From Kangiellaceae bacterium (GTDB taxonomy: Bacteria; Pseudomonadota; Gammaproteobacteria; Enterobacterales; Kangiellaceae): DNA of 64,000 nucleotides. The position numbers and the translations under genes are program-made. The stretch is from NCBI GenBank assembly GCA_026196875.1, contig JAPHTP010000004.1, positions 124,001 to 188,000 on the forward strand. Reading direction: 5' to 3'. Below the pieces are notes generated by a model, which saw only the letters and a list, made by a program, of their open reading frames with translations, ran no database searches and was not told the origin of the DNA. Below are positions 1-8,522 of the stretch, in pieces. Position 1 is the stretch's first letter. The number at the start of each line of letters is the position of its first letter.

Positions 1-1840
1 TAACCTCATTCAAGAAAAGACCGGACTAGAATTTAAATTCATAAAATCTGACACATGGAGTCAGGTAATTGAGCGGCTAAAGAGGAAACAGATAAAACTT
101 GTACTCGCCGCAATTCACGCTCAAGAAAGGGACGCTTTCGCTGATTTCACCGATGCCTACTTTAGCTCTCCTTTGGCAATTATAACCGGCCCCGATTATT
201 CTTATGTGCACGATATCGAGGAACTCTATGGCCGGCGAGTTGCAATTCCTAGGGGCTATTATTCGGTCAGTTACTTACAGAAAAATCATCCTGGAATAGA
301 CCTGGTGTTTGTTGACAGCCTCGACCAGGCTTTACAAGCGGTGGCAGACAAAAATGTCGATGCATTCATTGGAAATTTGGCCGTCGCAATTTTCAAATTG
401 AGACAATCCAAACTAACTAATCTAAAAATTTCTGGCACTATTGAGGAAGATTTTGAAGTTCGAATGATGGTGACCAAAGACAACTTACCGCTGATTAGCA
501 TTATTAACAAAACTCTTGAGCGAATTTCTGATAGTGAAAAACGAATGATTGCAAATAGTTGGTTTAACGTTGCAATCGAAACAGGTTTTAACCCAGAAAC
601 TATCTGGAAAGCCTCTGCTATGGTTGTATTAGTATTATTCATGATTTTTTTGTGGGTGATCCAGCTACGAAATGAAATTGAGCGACGACAAAAAACTGAG
701 GAGCAATTGATCCTAGCTCGAGAGGATGCGGAAAAAGCGAACCGTGCTAAATCTGAGTTTCTGGCTAATATGAGTCATGAGATCCGAACACCAATGAATG
801 CGGTATTTGGTTATTCTCAGTTGTTGTCTGAGACTAAATTGGATAAAGAACAGAAAAGTTACCTTGATGCAATTTCTGTTGGTACCAATGGTTTACTTCA
901 TATCATTAATGATATTTTGGAAATATCGAAGATAGAAGCGGGTAAGATGACTATCGAACCTGGACCGGTTGATGTTCGCCAGTTAATTACAGAAGTTTAT
1001 CAGCTGTTTAAAGATCCCATGTTCGAAAAAGGGCTTGAATATTCAACGCGAATTGACGAAGAAGTTCCTCAGTTTATTATCAGTGATAACAACAGAATTC
1101 GTCAGATTTTAATTAATCTTATAGGCAATGCATTTAAATTTACCAACCAGGGCCGAATTGAATTGGTAGTCGACTGGCGAGCCGAACGAGAAGAAAATTC
1201 TCTCGAATTTAGAATCATTGATTCTGGTATTGGAATAGAAAAAGAACGATACCAAAGTATTTTTGAGCACTTCGAATATCAAGTTAACCCGAGTGAAAGT
1301 CATATTGCCAGTAGCGGATTGGGTTTGTCTATTTGTAAAAAGCTGGCGGAAAAACTCGGTGGAAAAATCCTGCTTGAAAGCGAAATAGGCAAGGGCAGCT
1401 GCTTTAGTCTTGTTTTGAGGAAAGTAAAAATATCGCCCGCAGGACTAACTGATGTTGAGCGAACAACAACAAGCTTTAGACCTGCTACTTTACTGATTGT
1501 CGATGATGTAAAAAGTAACCGTTTTATATTACGAAAATATTGCGCTTCCTACGGGTTTAACTTGTTGGAAGCGGAAAACGGTCAACAGGCGATAGAACTT
1601 GCGCTTGAGCATAAACCCGAATTAGTTTTTATGGATGTGAGAATGCCTGAAGTAAACGGTTACGAAGCAACTCAGGTAATTAAGCGATCACTTCCCCAAA
1701 CGATTGTGATTGCAGTCACTGCTTCAGCACTGGAAAGCGAAGACTCAAAAGCAAAAAATGCTGTCTTTGACGACTTTTTACGCAAGCCAATATTAAAACA
1801 AAAGATCCTCAAGGTGCTATCGTCTTACCTGTCAAAGTAA
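1..1840 (+). CDS. Hybrid sensor histidine kinase with periplasmic solute-binding domain, 5' truncated
   Basis: The reading frame is open from base 2, so the gene enters from the left edge; about 612 codons are visible. The first ~200 residues are the end of an SBP_bac_3 (periplasmic binding protein-like) sensor domain, followed by one membrane helix (about residues 204-222). Then come a HisKA domain with the phospho-acceptor His in SHEIRTPMN (about residue 260), a HATPase domain with its N box (INLIGNAFKF) and G boxes (DSGIGI, GLGLSI), and a C-terminal receiver domain (from about 496) with the phosphorylatable Asp in FMDVRMPE. This is the BvgS/EvgS-like architecture: a ligand bound in the periplasm would drive His-Asp phosphorelay. 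No response regulator gene is visible next to it, so the output is unknown. An internal Met at 173 is not the real start. Confidence 0.9.
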   Translation, partial: NLIQEKTGLEFKFIKSDTWSQVIERLKRKQIKLVLAAIHAQERDAFADFTDAYFSSPLAIITGPDYSYVHDIEELYGRRVAIPRGYYSVSYLQKNHPGIDLVFVDSLDQALQAVADKNVDAFIGNLAVAIFKLRQSKLTNLKISGTIEEDFEVRMMVTKDNLPLISIINKTLERISDSEKRMIANSWFNVAIETGFNPETIWKASAMVVLVLFMIFLWVIQLRNEIERRQKTEEQLILAREDAEKANRAKSEFLANMSHEIRTPMNAVFGYSQLLSETKLDKEQKSYLDAISVGTNGLLHIINDILEISKIEAGKMTIEPGPVDVRQLITEVYQLFKDPMFEKGLEYSTRIDEEVPQFIISDNNRIRQILINLIGNAFKFTNQGRIELVVDWRAEREENSLEFRIIDSGIGIEKERYQSIFEHFEYQVNPSESHIASSGLGLSICKKLAEKLGGKILLESEIGKGSCFSLVLRKVKISPAGLTDVERTTTSFRPATLLIVDDVKSNRFILRKYCASYGFNLLEAENGQQAIELALEHKPELVFMDVRMPEVNGYEATQVIKRSLPQTIVIAVTASALESEDSKAKNAVFDDFLRKPILKQKILKVLSSYLSK

Positions 1841-1865
1841 CTCCAATTAAGATAATTTTTAAGGA

Positions 1866-1893
1866 TAAAAAAAAGCCGTTAGAGACCAACGGC
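1866..1893 (-). terminator. Intrinsic terminator for the aminotransferase gene
   Basis: A hairpin with 6-bp arms GCCGTT/AACGGC (1875-1880 and 1888-1893) is followed, on the minus strand, by a run of eight T. It lies about 90 bp beyond the stop of the minus-strand aminotransferase. Confidence 0.75.
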
Positions 1894-1983
1894 AAAAGGC
1901 TTCGTAGAGCTAATTAGAGTTCACCGAAGTGAATCAGGGAGATATAAATGTGAATTAAGAATTTTTCGCGATTAAAACCACTC

Positions 1984-3348
1984 TCATTCAATGAATACGC
2001 TGTTAATACCTTGCACCACTATTTCAACAATTCTATCGACTTGGTTGCGATTAAGGATCAACGGCGGCGAAAGCGCCAACGAATTCACTGATGGTAGAGG
2101 CCTGATAATCAGCCCTCTTTCGTAGCAAGCTTGGGAAACTTTAGCGGCTAACTTTTTAGTCGGATCTAAGAACTGTTTTGAGTTGGCGCACTCCATCAAC
2201 TGGACCGCAGCGAGTAAACCTTGTCCTCGAATTTCACCCACATGCGGGTGTGAAGCGAGAGCTTGATTTAGACTCGCGTGCAAATAACTGCCGGTCTTGG
2301 CTGCGTTTTCAGTAATACATTCTTGTTGCATAACGTCCAAAACCGTATTTGCAACAGCTGCTCCAATCGGGTGCCCCGAGTAAGTATAGCCGTGTGAAAA
2401 ACCGCCCAGCTCTTTTGAAGCCAGGGTTAACACCTCGTAGATATGATCAGCAATAAATGCAGCTGACATAGGAAAAGTGCCCGCGGTGATCCCTTTGGCA
2501 GTCGTCATCATATCCGGTTGAATTCCATAAAAATCTGACGCAAAATTCTCTCCGATCCGACCAAAACCGGAAACCACTTCGTCAGCAATCAGCAAAATAT
2601 CATTTTCACGGCAGATCTTTTGCACCCCTTGCCAGTAACCTTCAGGTGGTGTTACAACACCTCCGGCCCCCATAATCGGTTCACCTATAAAGGCGGCGAT
2701 ATTTTCTGCGCCTTCTTTTTCAATAAGTGCGCGTAAATTGCTAAGTAAGCGTTCGGTATACTGCAATTCGCTTTCTTCATGTTGGGCATTAGCGTAATAG
2801 AAAGGACAATCAGTATGAATGACAAAATCTAGAGGCAATGCAAAGGCCTTATGAAAACCTTTGAGACCAGTCAGACTCGCGGTAGAAATTGAGGTCCCAT
2901 GATAAGCTTGCCAGCGAGAAATAATTTTGCGCTTTTGCGGCTTACCGCGGGTAATTTGATATTGCCAAGCAATCTTGACTAATGTGTCATTGGCATCTGA
3001 ACCAGAGCAACCAAAAAACACCTGACTTAATCCCTTAGGCGCCATTGCGATTAGGCGTTCAGCCAAGATTTCTTGAGCTTGATTGGTATGCCCATTAAAT
3101 GTATGAAAATAATCCAACTCTTGAGCGGCTTGAGCCATGGTATAGGCAATTTCTTTACGTCCATGGCCAAGGTTCGAACACCACAAACCAGCGATCCCAT
3201 CGATCACTTGATTGCCTTCACCGTCTTGAATATAGATCCCATGAGCTTGTTTCACTTTACGTGCACCACTACGCTCCAACTCAATAATCGAAGTCGCGGG
3301 ATGAAGAATATTCTGTTTTCTTTCTAAGCCTGTCGCGGGTATATTCAT
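1984..3348 (-). CDS. Class III PLP-dependent aminotransferase (omega-amino acid/polyamine type)
   Basis: 454 residues, the normal length for subgroup III omega-transaminases (putrescine-, taurine- or beta-alanine-pyruvate type). Visible signatures are the cofactor phosphate loop region GCSGSDAND, the Asp that holds the pyridine nitrogen in LLIADEVVSGFGR, the Schiff-base lysine in TTAKGITAG, and the SHGYTYSGHP motif. ATG at 3348 is preferred to a TTG two codons upstream. It should transfer an amino group from an omega-amine to pyruvate or a similar keto acid in the cytoplasm; the substrate cannot be fixed from sequence. The divergent Lrp-family gene on its 5' side is the likely regulator, as is common for amino acid and polyamine catabolism genes. 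Confidence 0.88.
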   Translation of the reverse strand: MNIPATGLERKQNILHPATSIIELERSGARKVKQAHGIYIQDGEGNQVIDGIAGLWCSNLGHGRKEIAYTMAQAAQELDYFHTFNGHTNQAQEILAERLIAMAPKGLSQVFFGCSGSDANDTLVKIAWQYQITRGKPQKRKIISRWQAYHGTSISTASLTGLKGFHKAFALPLDFVIHTDCPFYYANAQHEESELQYTERLLSNLRALIEKEGAENIAAFIGEPIMGAGGVVTPPEGYWQGVQKICRENDILLIADEVVSGFGRIGENFASDFYGIQPDMMTTAKGITAGTFPMSAAFIADHIYEVLTLASKELGGFSHGYTYSGHPIGAAVANTVLDVMQQECITENAAKTGSYLHASLNQALASHPHVGEIRGQGLLAAVQLMECANSKQFLDPTKKLAAKVSQACYERGLIIRPLPSVNSLALSPPLILNRNQVDRIVEIVVQGINSVFIE

Positions 3349-3354
3349 AGTCAA

Positions 3355-3568
3355 CGCAGCCTATTAAATATTATTAATAACAGTTACTTATCTAATCATA
3401 AAACATACAAAATCGGGCATCAAAATGGACCGTTATTACCGCATTCAATTTGAAATATCTAAAAAACACCGAATTTAATTCGGTTTTGACAGAATATTGT
3501 TACATCTAGCAACAAAACCTGATTTAATCAGTTCTCGACTTTCCATTTATTGAGGCCCTATTTTTTTG
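3355..3568. promoter_or_regulatory. Divergent promoter region between aminotransferase and Lrp genes
   Basis: A roughly 210-bp AT-rich divergent intergenic region. It contains an inverted repeat CCGAAT-TTA-ATTCGG (3469-3483) that is a plausible operator for the adjacent Lrp/AsnC protein; the assignment is inference, since Lrp sites are degenerate. Confidence 0.35.
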
Positions 3569-4057
3569 ATGCGAATAGATGCTAAGGATCTTAAATTGCT
3601 GCTACTTTTGCAGCAGAATGGCCGTATCACCAACCAAGAGCTCGCTGACCGCGTTGCCTTATCGCCTAGCGCTTGCTTGGCAAGGGTTAAGCGACTGGAG
3701 AACGAGGGATTTATAGAAGGTTTTCGAACCAAGATCCGCCTGGAAAGATTGGGGCCCGTGCTAATGGCTTTTATGGAGGTAACTTTGGGGAGTCATTACC
3801 CACAAGACTTTAAGAAATTTGAAAATTACATTGAAACTTTAGACGGAATTGTCGAATGTTTTGTTGTCGGTTCACATTTCGACTATTTACTCCAGGCAGT
3901 CGTATCGGATATGACTGAATTAAGGAACTTGTCAAATCAGCTACTTGAGGCCAATCTAGGCGTAGTTAAATTGAATACCTTACCAGTTATCGAACGCAAC
4001 AAGCCTTTTGCAGGATATCCGTTGAAAAAGCTTGCTCGCCATTCACTCAAAAGTTGA
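3569..4057 (+). CDS. Lrp/AsnC family transcriptional regulator
   Basis: 162 residues, typical for the family. The N-terminus (MRIDAKDLKLLLLLQQNGRI...) begins the AsnC-type winged HTH (about 1-60), with the recognition helix around ALSPSACLARVKRLE, followed by a RAM/AsnC ligand-binding domain ending in a beta strand (GVVKLNTLPVIE). ATG at 3569 is chosen over an in-frame TTG immediately before it. Divergent to the class III aminotransferase, it most likely senses an amino acid or amine and controls that gene and itself. The effector is unknown. Confidence 0.9.
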   Translation: MRIDAKDLKLLLLLQQNGRITNQELADRVALSPSACLARVKRLENEGFIEGFRTKIRLERLGPVLMAFMEVTLGSHYPQDFKKFENYIETLDGIVECFVVGSHFDYLLQAVVSDMTELRNLSNQLLEANLGVVKLNTLPVIERNKPFAGYPLKKLARHSLKS

Positions 4058-4069
4058 CCTAGGAATAAT

Positions 4070-4621
4070 CTATTGAGGGATCATGGTTAACGTGAGGACA
4101 CCAGAATAAGAGCCAGCCTCTGCGGCCTGGAGAGCCGCTTCATCAATGACAATTTCCACGTTAGCGTCTCTTGCGCCGGTGCATATATAACCGCCGCCAC
4201 CGATAGGTACAAATGTGTTGGGGGGATTATTTAGGTTTTCAACTTGTACCCCGGCATTCAGCTCGAAATTACCCGATGTGCCAACATCATCATTCCAGAA
4301 TACGCGATAAGCTAAATTAGAACCCCCGTTGGAAAGGGTGAAAGCATTACCAGCTCCGTCGCCATCCGCGCGAATAATATATTGTGAAGTTCCGGTAGTT
4401 CCAATACATAAGTCATCATTATCCCTGAGTTCACCACTACCGGACCAGGTACCAAAAGCAAAGTCGCGAAGATCGACAATAACGCCCGCGATCCCCAGAG
4501 TAAAATTGATATCTATTGAGCCGGTGGAAGTCGCGCTCAAATCACCGTCAGTTGCAGCTGAAACATGATAAGCAGCTATCGCGGCGAAACCGGTCGCCAA
4601 TAGTTTGGTTTTAATTCCCAT
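4070..4621 (-). CDS. Secreted beta-rich protein, possibly fimbrial/spore-coat-U-like
   Basis: 183 residues starting with a Sec signal peptide (cleavage likely after YHVSA). The mature part is short, Gly/Asn/Thr-rich and predicted beta, with two cysteines (DDLCIG and GGYICTG) that could form a disulfide, and it ends in YSGVLTLTMIP, a C-terminal strand pattern seen in fimbrial subunit and spore-coat-U-like secreted domains. No usher or chaperone gene is nearby. The function is not recognised; surface or pilin-like subunit is an inference from the C-terminal strand. Confidence 0.6.
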   Translation of the reverse strand: MGIKTKLLATGFAAIAAYHVSAATDGDLSATSTGSIDINFTLGIAGVIVDLRDFAFGTWSGSGELRDNDDLCIGTTGTSQYIIRADGDGAGNAFTLSNGGSNLAYRVFWNDDVGTSGNFELNAGVQVENLNNPPNTFVPIGGGGYICTGARDANVEIVIDEAALQAAEAGSYSGVLTLTMIPQ

Positions 4622-5075
4622 CCCTTACCTCAGAACAACAATTTCTAAGAATTAGCTTACAAGCATAATAATAATTGATCGCTTACTAGAAGCCCCATAC
4701 GGGACTCACCATTTATTGCATGGCGCGATACCTATTTTCAGCGGATCGTAGCTTAAAAATCATACAGTTACAATGCAAAATTACCATTGTTTCTAAGGTT
4801 AACAGGATTATGTACTGATTTTATTGAATTTTTTGTTTTTTTAAATAACTCTCCAAACGAAGGACTCCAATACCATGCGAAACATCCATCTCGCTCATAA
4901 ACGGCCGATATTGGAAACGGATTTGAAAAATTCAAAGGCCCGGTTATCGTTTTATTCGAGTTGTCGTTTTCCTGATTAGGGGGACTGTGATCATTGCGCT
5001 CATTGAAACAAAGATATTGAGCCGAGCGGTATATTTCAAATATTTAGTTTCAGAGTAGCCAAGCACAAATTAGTT
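4622..5075. other. Intergenic region, no gene seen
   Basis: 454 bases without a convincing ORF. It should hold the promoter of the secreted protein on the minus strand. A small hairpin (AGTCCC-GTAT-GGGGCT on the minus strand, near 4690-4706) lies in its probable leader; it does not match a riboswitch class I can recognise. Confidence 0.4.
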
Positions 5076-5462
5076 TTAGTCCACCGAAGCGACAATATAA
5101 ACTTTACGTTTTGCATGCCAGCGCATATAAACACCTTGATGGTGATAATACCAAATTCCATTTCTTTTCACTTTAACAAATCCCGACGGCAGCGCCTTTA
5201 TGGTAAGCCCCGTAGGCGGCCTGACTTTAACATGTCCATGCCCGCTAGTTCGATAGAAGTGGCCGTTGTGAAGATAATACTTGTTACCACTATGTACCAC
5301 GACTCGAGCGGTGCGTGGAATTGCTACAATGTGGGTTACCGGACCTTTTTTTACAACAACTTTTTTTGCATGAGGTCGATGGTGACTTTTGTGCACAACG
5401 CAGCCGGAAACGATCAGACTCAACCCTAAAATAAATAGAGGCCCCAGGTAATTTGTTTTCAT
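5076..5462 (-). CDS. Small basic lipoprotein of unknown function
   Basis: 128 residues with a lipoprotein signal (hydrophobic stretch then LIVSGC, Cys at about 21). The mature part is rich in His, Lys, Val and Tyr with repeated short units (NKYYLHNGHFYR, GIWYYHHQGVYMR), resembling DUF6515-type small envelope proteins. It is probably anchored to the outer membrane or periplasmic face. No function can be assigned. It stands alone, with its own upstream region. Confidence 0.65.
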   Translation of the reverse strand: MKTNYLGPLFILGLSLIVSGCVVHKSHHRPHAKKVVVKKGPVTHIVAIPRTARVVVHSGNKYYLHNGHFYRTSGHGHVKVRPPTGLTIKALPSGFVKVKRNGIWYYHHQGVYMRWHAKRKVYIVASVD

Positions 5463-5587
5463 TTATGACTCCACAATAAAGTTAGCTGCTTCATTGTGTT
5501 TAACGCGTTCAATTGACTTTGGTTGACATTACATTTTATTGCAGTTTAGTGGGATGGGATTACTTGGCGAAGTAAACTTTAAGCGAG

Positions 5588-6259
5588 CTAAAATGGACAA
5601 GCGCTTTTTAGACGGAGCAGTTCGCCATTTGAAGGGTGCCTCAACGTAAGTGATTGAGCGTGAAGTAGTAAGCGCGGCGCTGCTGCGAAAGCTTCATCGT
5701 GCGCGTAAAATTTATCTCCTAATATCGGCAACCCAATTTGAGCTAAATGCACCCGCAATTGGTGAGACCTTCCGGTAATCGGAGTTAATTCAATTCGACT
5801 GATAAGGTTTCCAGCCGGATCTATATCTCGCGACAAACATCGCCATAAAGTCTCACTGGGCTTTCCGGTAGCAAAACAAACCTGTTGCTTGGGCCGATTA
5901 GGCCAATCGACTTTTAAAGGCAGCTCAATCTTACCTTCACTGGATTTTGGATGCCCCCAAACCGTTGCGATGTATTTTTTATAAATTTGACGATGCTGAA
6001 ATTGTTTTCCTAACTCGCTTAAAGCAAGCTTACTTAGCGCCATGATCATAATGCCAGAGGTTGCCATGTCTAATCGATGTACTACGCCGATAGCCGGCCA
6101 AACAGTTTCCGCCCTATACTGCAGACTATCCTGATGTTCAGGAGCCTTACCCCTTACTGACAAAAGACCGCTAGGTTTATCGAACACAACGATATCATTA
6201 TCACGGTATAGAATTTTTAGATAGGGCTTGGTTGGAGGTTTATAATCGATAAGGGCCAA
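5588..6259 (-). CDS. rluA: Pseudouridine synthase RluA (23S rRNA/tRNA)
   Basis: 223 residues, the length of RluA without an S4 domain. It has the catalytic motif HRLDMATSG containing the nucleophilic Asp and the TGRSHQLRVHLAQIGLPILGD motif of the RluA family. RluA isomerises U746 of 23S rRNA and U32 of several tRNAs. The assignment to RluA rather than RluC/RluD rests on the short length and lack of an N-terminal S4 domain. It is monocistronic here. Confidence 0.85.
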   Translation of the reverse strand: MALIDYKPPTKPYLKILYRDNDIVVFDKPSGLLSVRGKAPEHQDSLQYRAETVWPAIGVVHRLDMATSGIMIMALSKLALSELGKQFQHRQIYKKYIATVWGHPKSSEGKIELPLKVDWPNRPKQQVCFATGKPSETLWRCLSRDIDPAGNLISRIELTPITGRSHQLRVHLAQIGLPILGDKFYAHDEAFAAAPRLLLHAQSLTLRHPSNGELLRLKSACPF

Positions 6260-6419
6260 AGGATTTACTAACGACCTGGAGATCTAGTGCATACCGCTAT
6301 TATATCTGATTTTCGGCTTATCTTGCGAGTATAGCTCTCTATCTGCTTGGTTGAAAAACTGAAGCTCCTCTACCAAACTTAGTACACACTTATCTAAAAA
6401 GATCTAAACAACCTGAATC

Positions 6420-8522
6420 ATGAAGTTAGTCTTCGTCACGCAAACTTTGCTCGGTATATTTATCTTGAGCTTAGCGTTTCCTCAACCATTAAAGGCTAAT
6501 GATATTAATCTATTAGATCTGACTTTAGAGGAACTGCTCGAGTTTAAGATAGAATCAGCAGGCAAACGACCAGAGAAAATCAAAGAGATCCCTGCAAGCG
6601 TTATCATTATTACGCGTGAAGATATCGCTAGCTACGGCTATACCAGTTTAACGGATGTACTGGAGCAAGTACCTGGATTCTATAATATCTACTCCTACGA
6701 GGGTGTTTCCGGCAACTTTGGTATTCGAGGATTTTGGAACCCACGCTCTCAAAATAGTAATGTCGCGATTTTAGTCAATGGTGTTAACCAAGCACGTGAA
6801 GATATTCGCAGTAACCCGTTGGCAAAAATAACTGTGCCGGTTGAAGCTATCGACAGAATTGATGTGATACGCGGTCCGATGTCAGTTATGTACGGAAATG
6901 GAGCTTCGTTTGGCGTCATTAATATCATTACAAACAATGCCGGGCACCTGGGCGAAAACGACATGGTTGGACTGAACTTGTCGATAGGTGATTTTCAAAA
7001 GAAAAAAGTCTCAATTAGATATGAAAAGGAAAAGAATGACATAACAGTAGTGGCAAATTTCGGGCTCTACTCTGCAAATCCTATTGACGCGCTATTAATT
7101 GATATGATTGATGAGTCCAAAGTCCCTACTCTGCCTTTTCTCGGCGTTGAAAATCCTCAAACCTACAGCTTTGATGATAAGTTAGAACTCGACTCTCGCT
7201 ATTTAGATATTTCTATTAGCAATAAGCGGTGGCTAGTCGATATATCATATAACTGGAGTGAAGTTGAAAAATTTCTCTTATTGCCGCCGGTCACGGATGG
7301 AACCCTCGAAGGTAACGAAAATAAAATGTTTCATCTAAGCTATCGCGACTCATTTAATCGCAATAATGATTATTCTATCGATTACACCTATAACGATTAT
7401 TTTAGAGATCAAGATTTTGATGCCTTAACTCCTGATTTAGAAGGCTACAATTTTGTCGAATATAAATCTCACAGCCTTGAGTTCATACTTAATACCCAAC
7501 TAACCGATTCTGTTTCTCTTACTACCGGTTTAGACTATCGGACGATGTTAGATTCGTTAGAGTTTACTCACGCACCTTTGGTAGGATTTATCAATGAATC
7601 AGTTAGTATTGATGAGAGAACTACTTCCTCTATTTTTGCGCAGGCAAGTTATAAACACTCTGATAAACTGTCTTTGGTTGTTGGATATCGACACGAGAAA
7701 GTCGGCGAACATTTACGCGCAGGTATCGAAGATGGAGGCACAGTAAACGAGTCAAGCTTCGGCGGGATGCAAGGTGGGCAAAAAAATAATACTCCACGGG
7801 TTGCAGCGATTTATCATTTCAACGCAAACCATAGTCTTAAACTAAAATATGGCGAAGCCAGTAAAATGGCCAGCGATCGCTTTGATGCCGAGGAGACAAA
7901 AACTAGTGAGCTAATCTACATTTATTCTTATAAAGATACCTTAGTCAGCGTGAGCTTATTTGAAAATAACCTCGACAATCTAGTTGTCGACACCTTGGAG
8001 CTACAAACAGATGGCTCGGTAATAAATAGAACTCGACAAACCGGTGCAATAAATACTAAAGGTGTGGAGCTGTTCAGTTTTTTTAAACTCTCCGAAAAAA
8101 TAAATACTGAATTTAGTTTTACCTATCAAGATTCAAAGGACAAACTTTTTGTAGATATAGAACCTGCCTATTCTCCCAAACTGGTTGCAAACTTCAAAAT
8201 AAAGTACTTGTTGGGCGGAACTACTTTTGCATTAAACGCTCGGTATATCGATGAGATACAAACTCAATTTGATGTATCGGTAGATAATGGGGATGGTAGT
8301 TTTGGTGATCGAATAGGCGCTGCTATACCTAATTCTACAGTGGTCGACTTCAATTTAAGAAAAGAAAAAGTTTGGAGAAACTTTTATTTAAATGTAAAAG
8401 TATCGAATATGTTTGATAAAAAAATCCGCTACCCTAATAACCAGCACAACTCTGAGTTTTTGGACAAAGGTGTAGTCGGCGCCTCTCGTTCGATATTAGT
8501 TTCTACTGGCTTTAACTTTTGA
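6420..8522 (+). CDS. TonB-dependent outer-membrane receptor
   Basis: 700 residues: a signal peptide (cleavage after about LKA-N), a plug domain (about 50-170, with IPASVIIITREDI, NGVNQAR and IDRIDVIRGPMSVMYGNGASFGVINIIT), and a 22-strand type barrel ending in the aromatic terminal strand SILVSTGFNF. It imports a siderophore, vitamin or oligomer with energy from TonB. No periplasmic binding protein or ABC transporter is next to it, so the ligand is unknown. Its 3' end overlaps the convergent GGDEF-EAL gene by 11 bp. Confidence 0.9.
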   Translation: MKLVFVTQTLLGIFILSLAFPQPLKANDINLLDLTLEELLEFKIESAGKRPEKIKEIPASVIIITREDIASYGYTSLTDVLEQVPGFYNIYSYEGVSGNFGIRGFWNPRSQNSNVAILVNGVNQAREDIRSNPLAKITVPVEAIDRIDVIRGPMSVMYGNGASFGVINIITNNAGHLGENDMVGLNLSIGDFQKKKVSIRYEKEKNDITVVANFGLYSANPIDALLIDMIDESKVPTLPFLGVENPQTYSFDDKLELDSRYLDISISNKRWLVDISYNWSEVEKFLLLPPVTDGTLEGNENKMFHLSYRDSFNRNNDYSIDYTYNDYFRDQDFDALTPDLEGYNFVEYKSHSLEFILNTQLTDSVSLTTGLDYRTMLDSLEFTHAPLVGFINESVSIDERTTSSIFAQASYKHSDKLSLVVGYRHEKVGEHLRAGIEDGGTVNESSFGGMQGGQKNNTPRVAAIYHFNANHSLKLKYGEASKMASDRFDAEETKTSELIYIYSYKDTLVSVSLFENNLDNLVVDTLELQTDGSVINRTRQTGAINTKGVELFSFFKLSEKINTEFSFTYQDSKDKLFVDIEPAYSPKLVANFKIKYLLGGTTFALNARYIDEIQTQFDVSVDNGDGSFGDRIGAAIPNSTVVDFNLRKEKVWRNFYLNVKVSNMFDKKIRYPNNQHNSEFLDKGVVGASRSILVSTGFNF

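Noticed and set aside
4681-4800. Possible riboswitch in the leader of the secreted protein
   Set aside because: Contains a hairpin but does not match GEMM/c-di-GMP, cobalamin or other classes that I can recognise.
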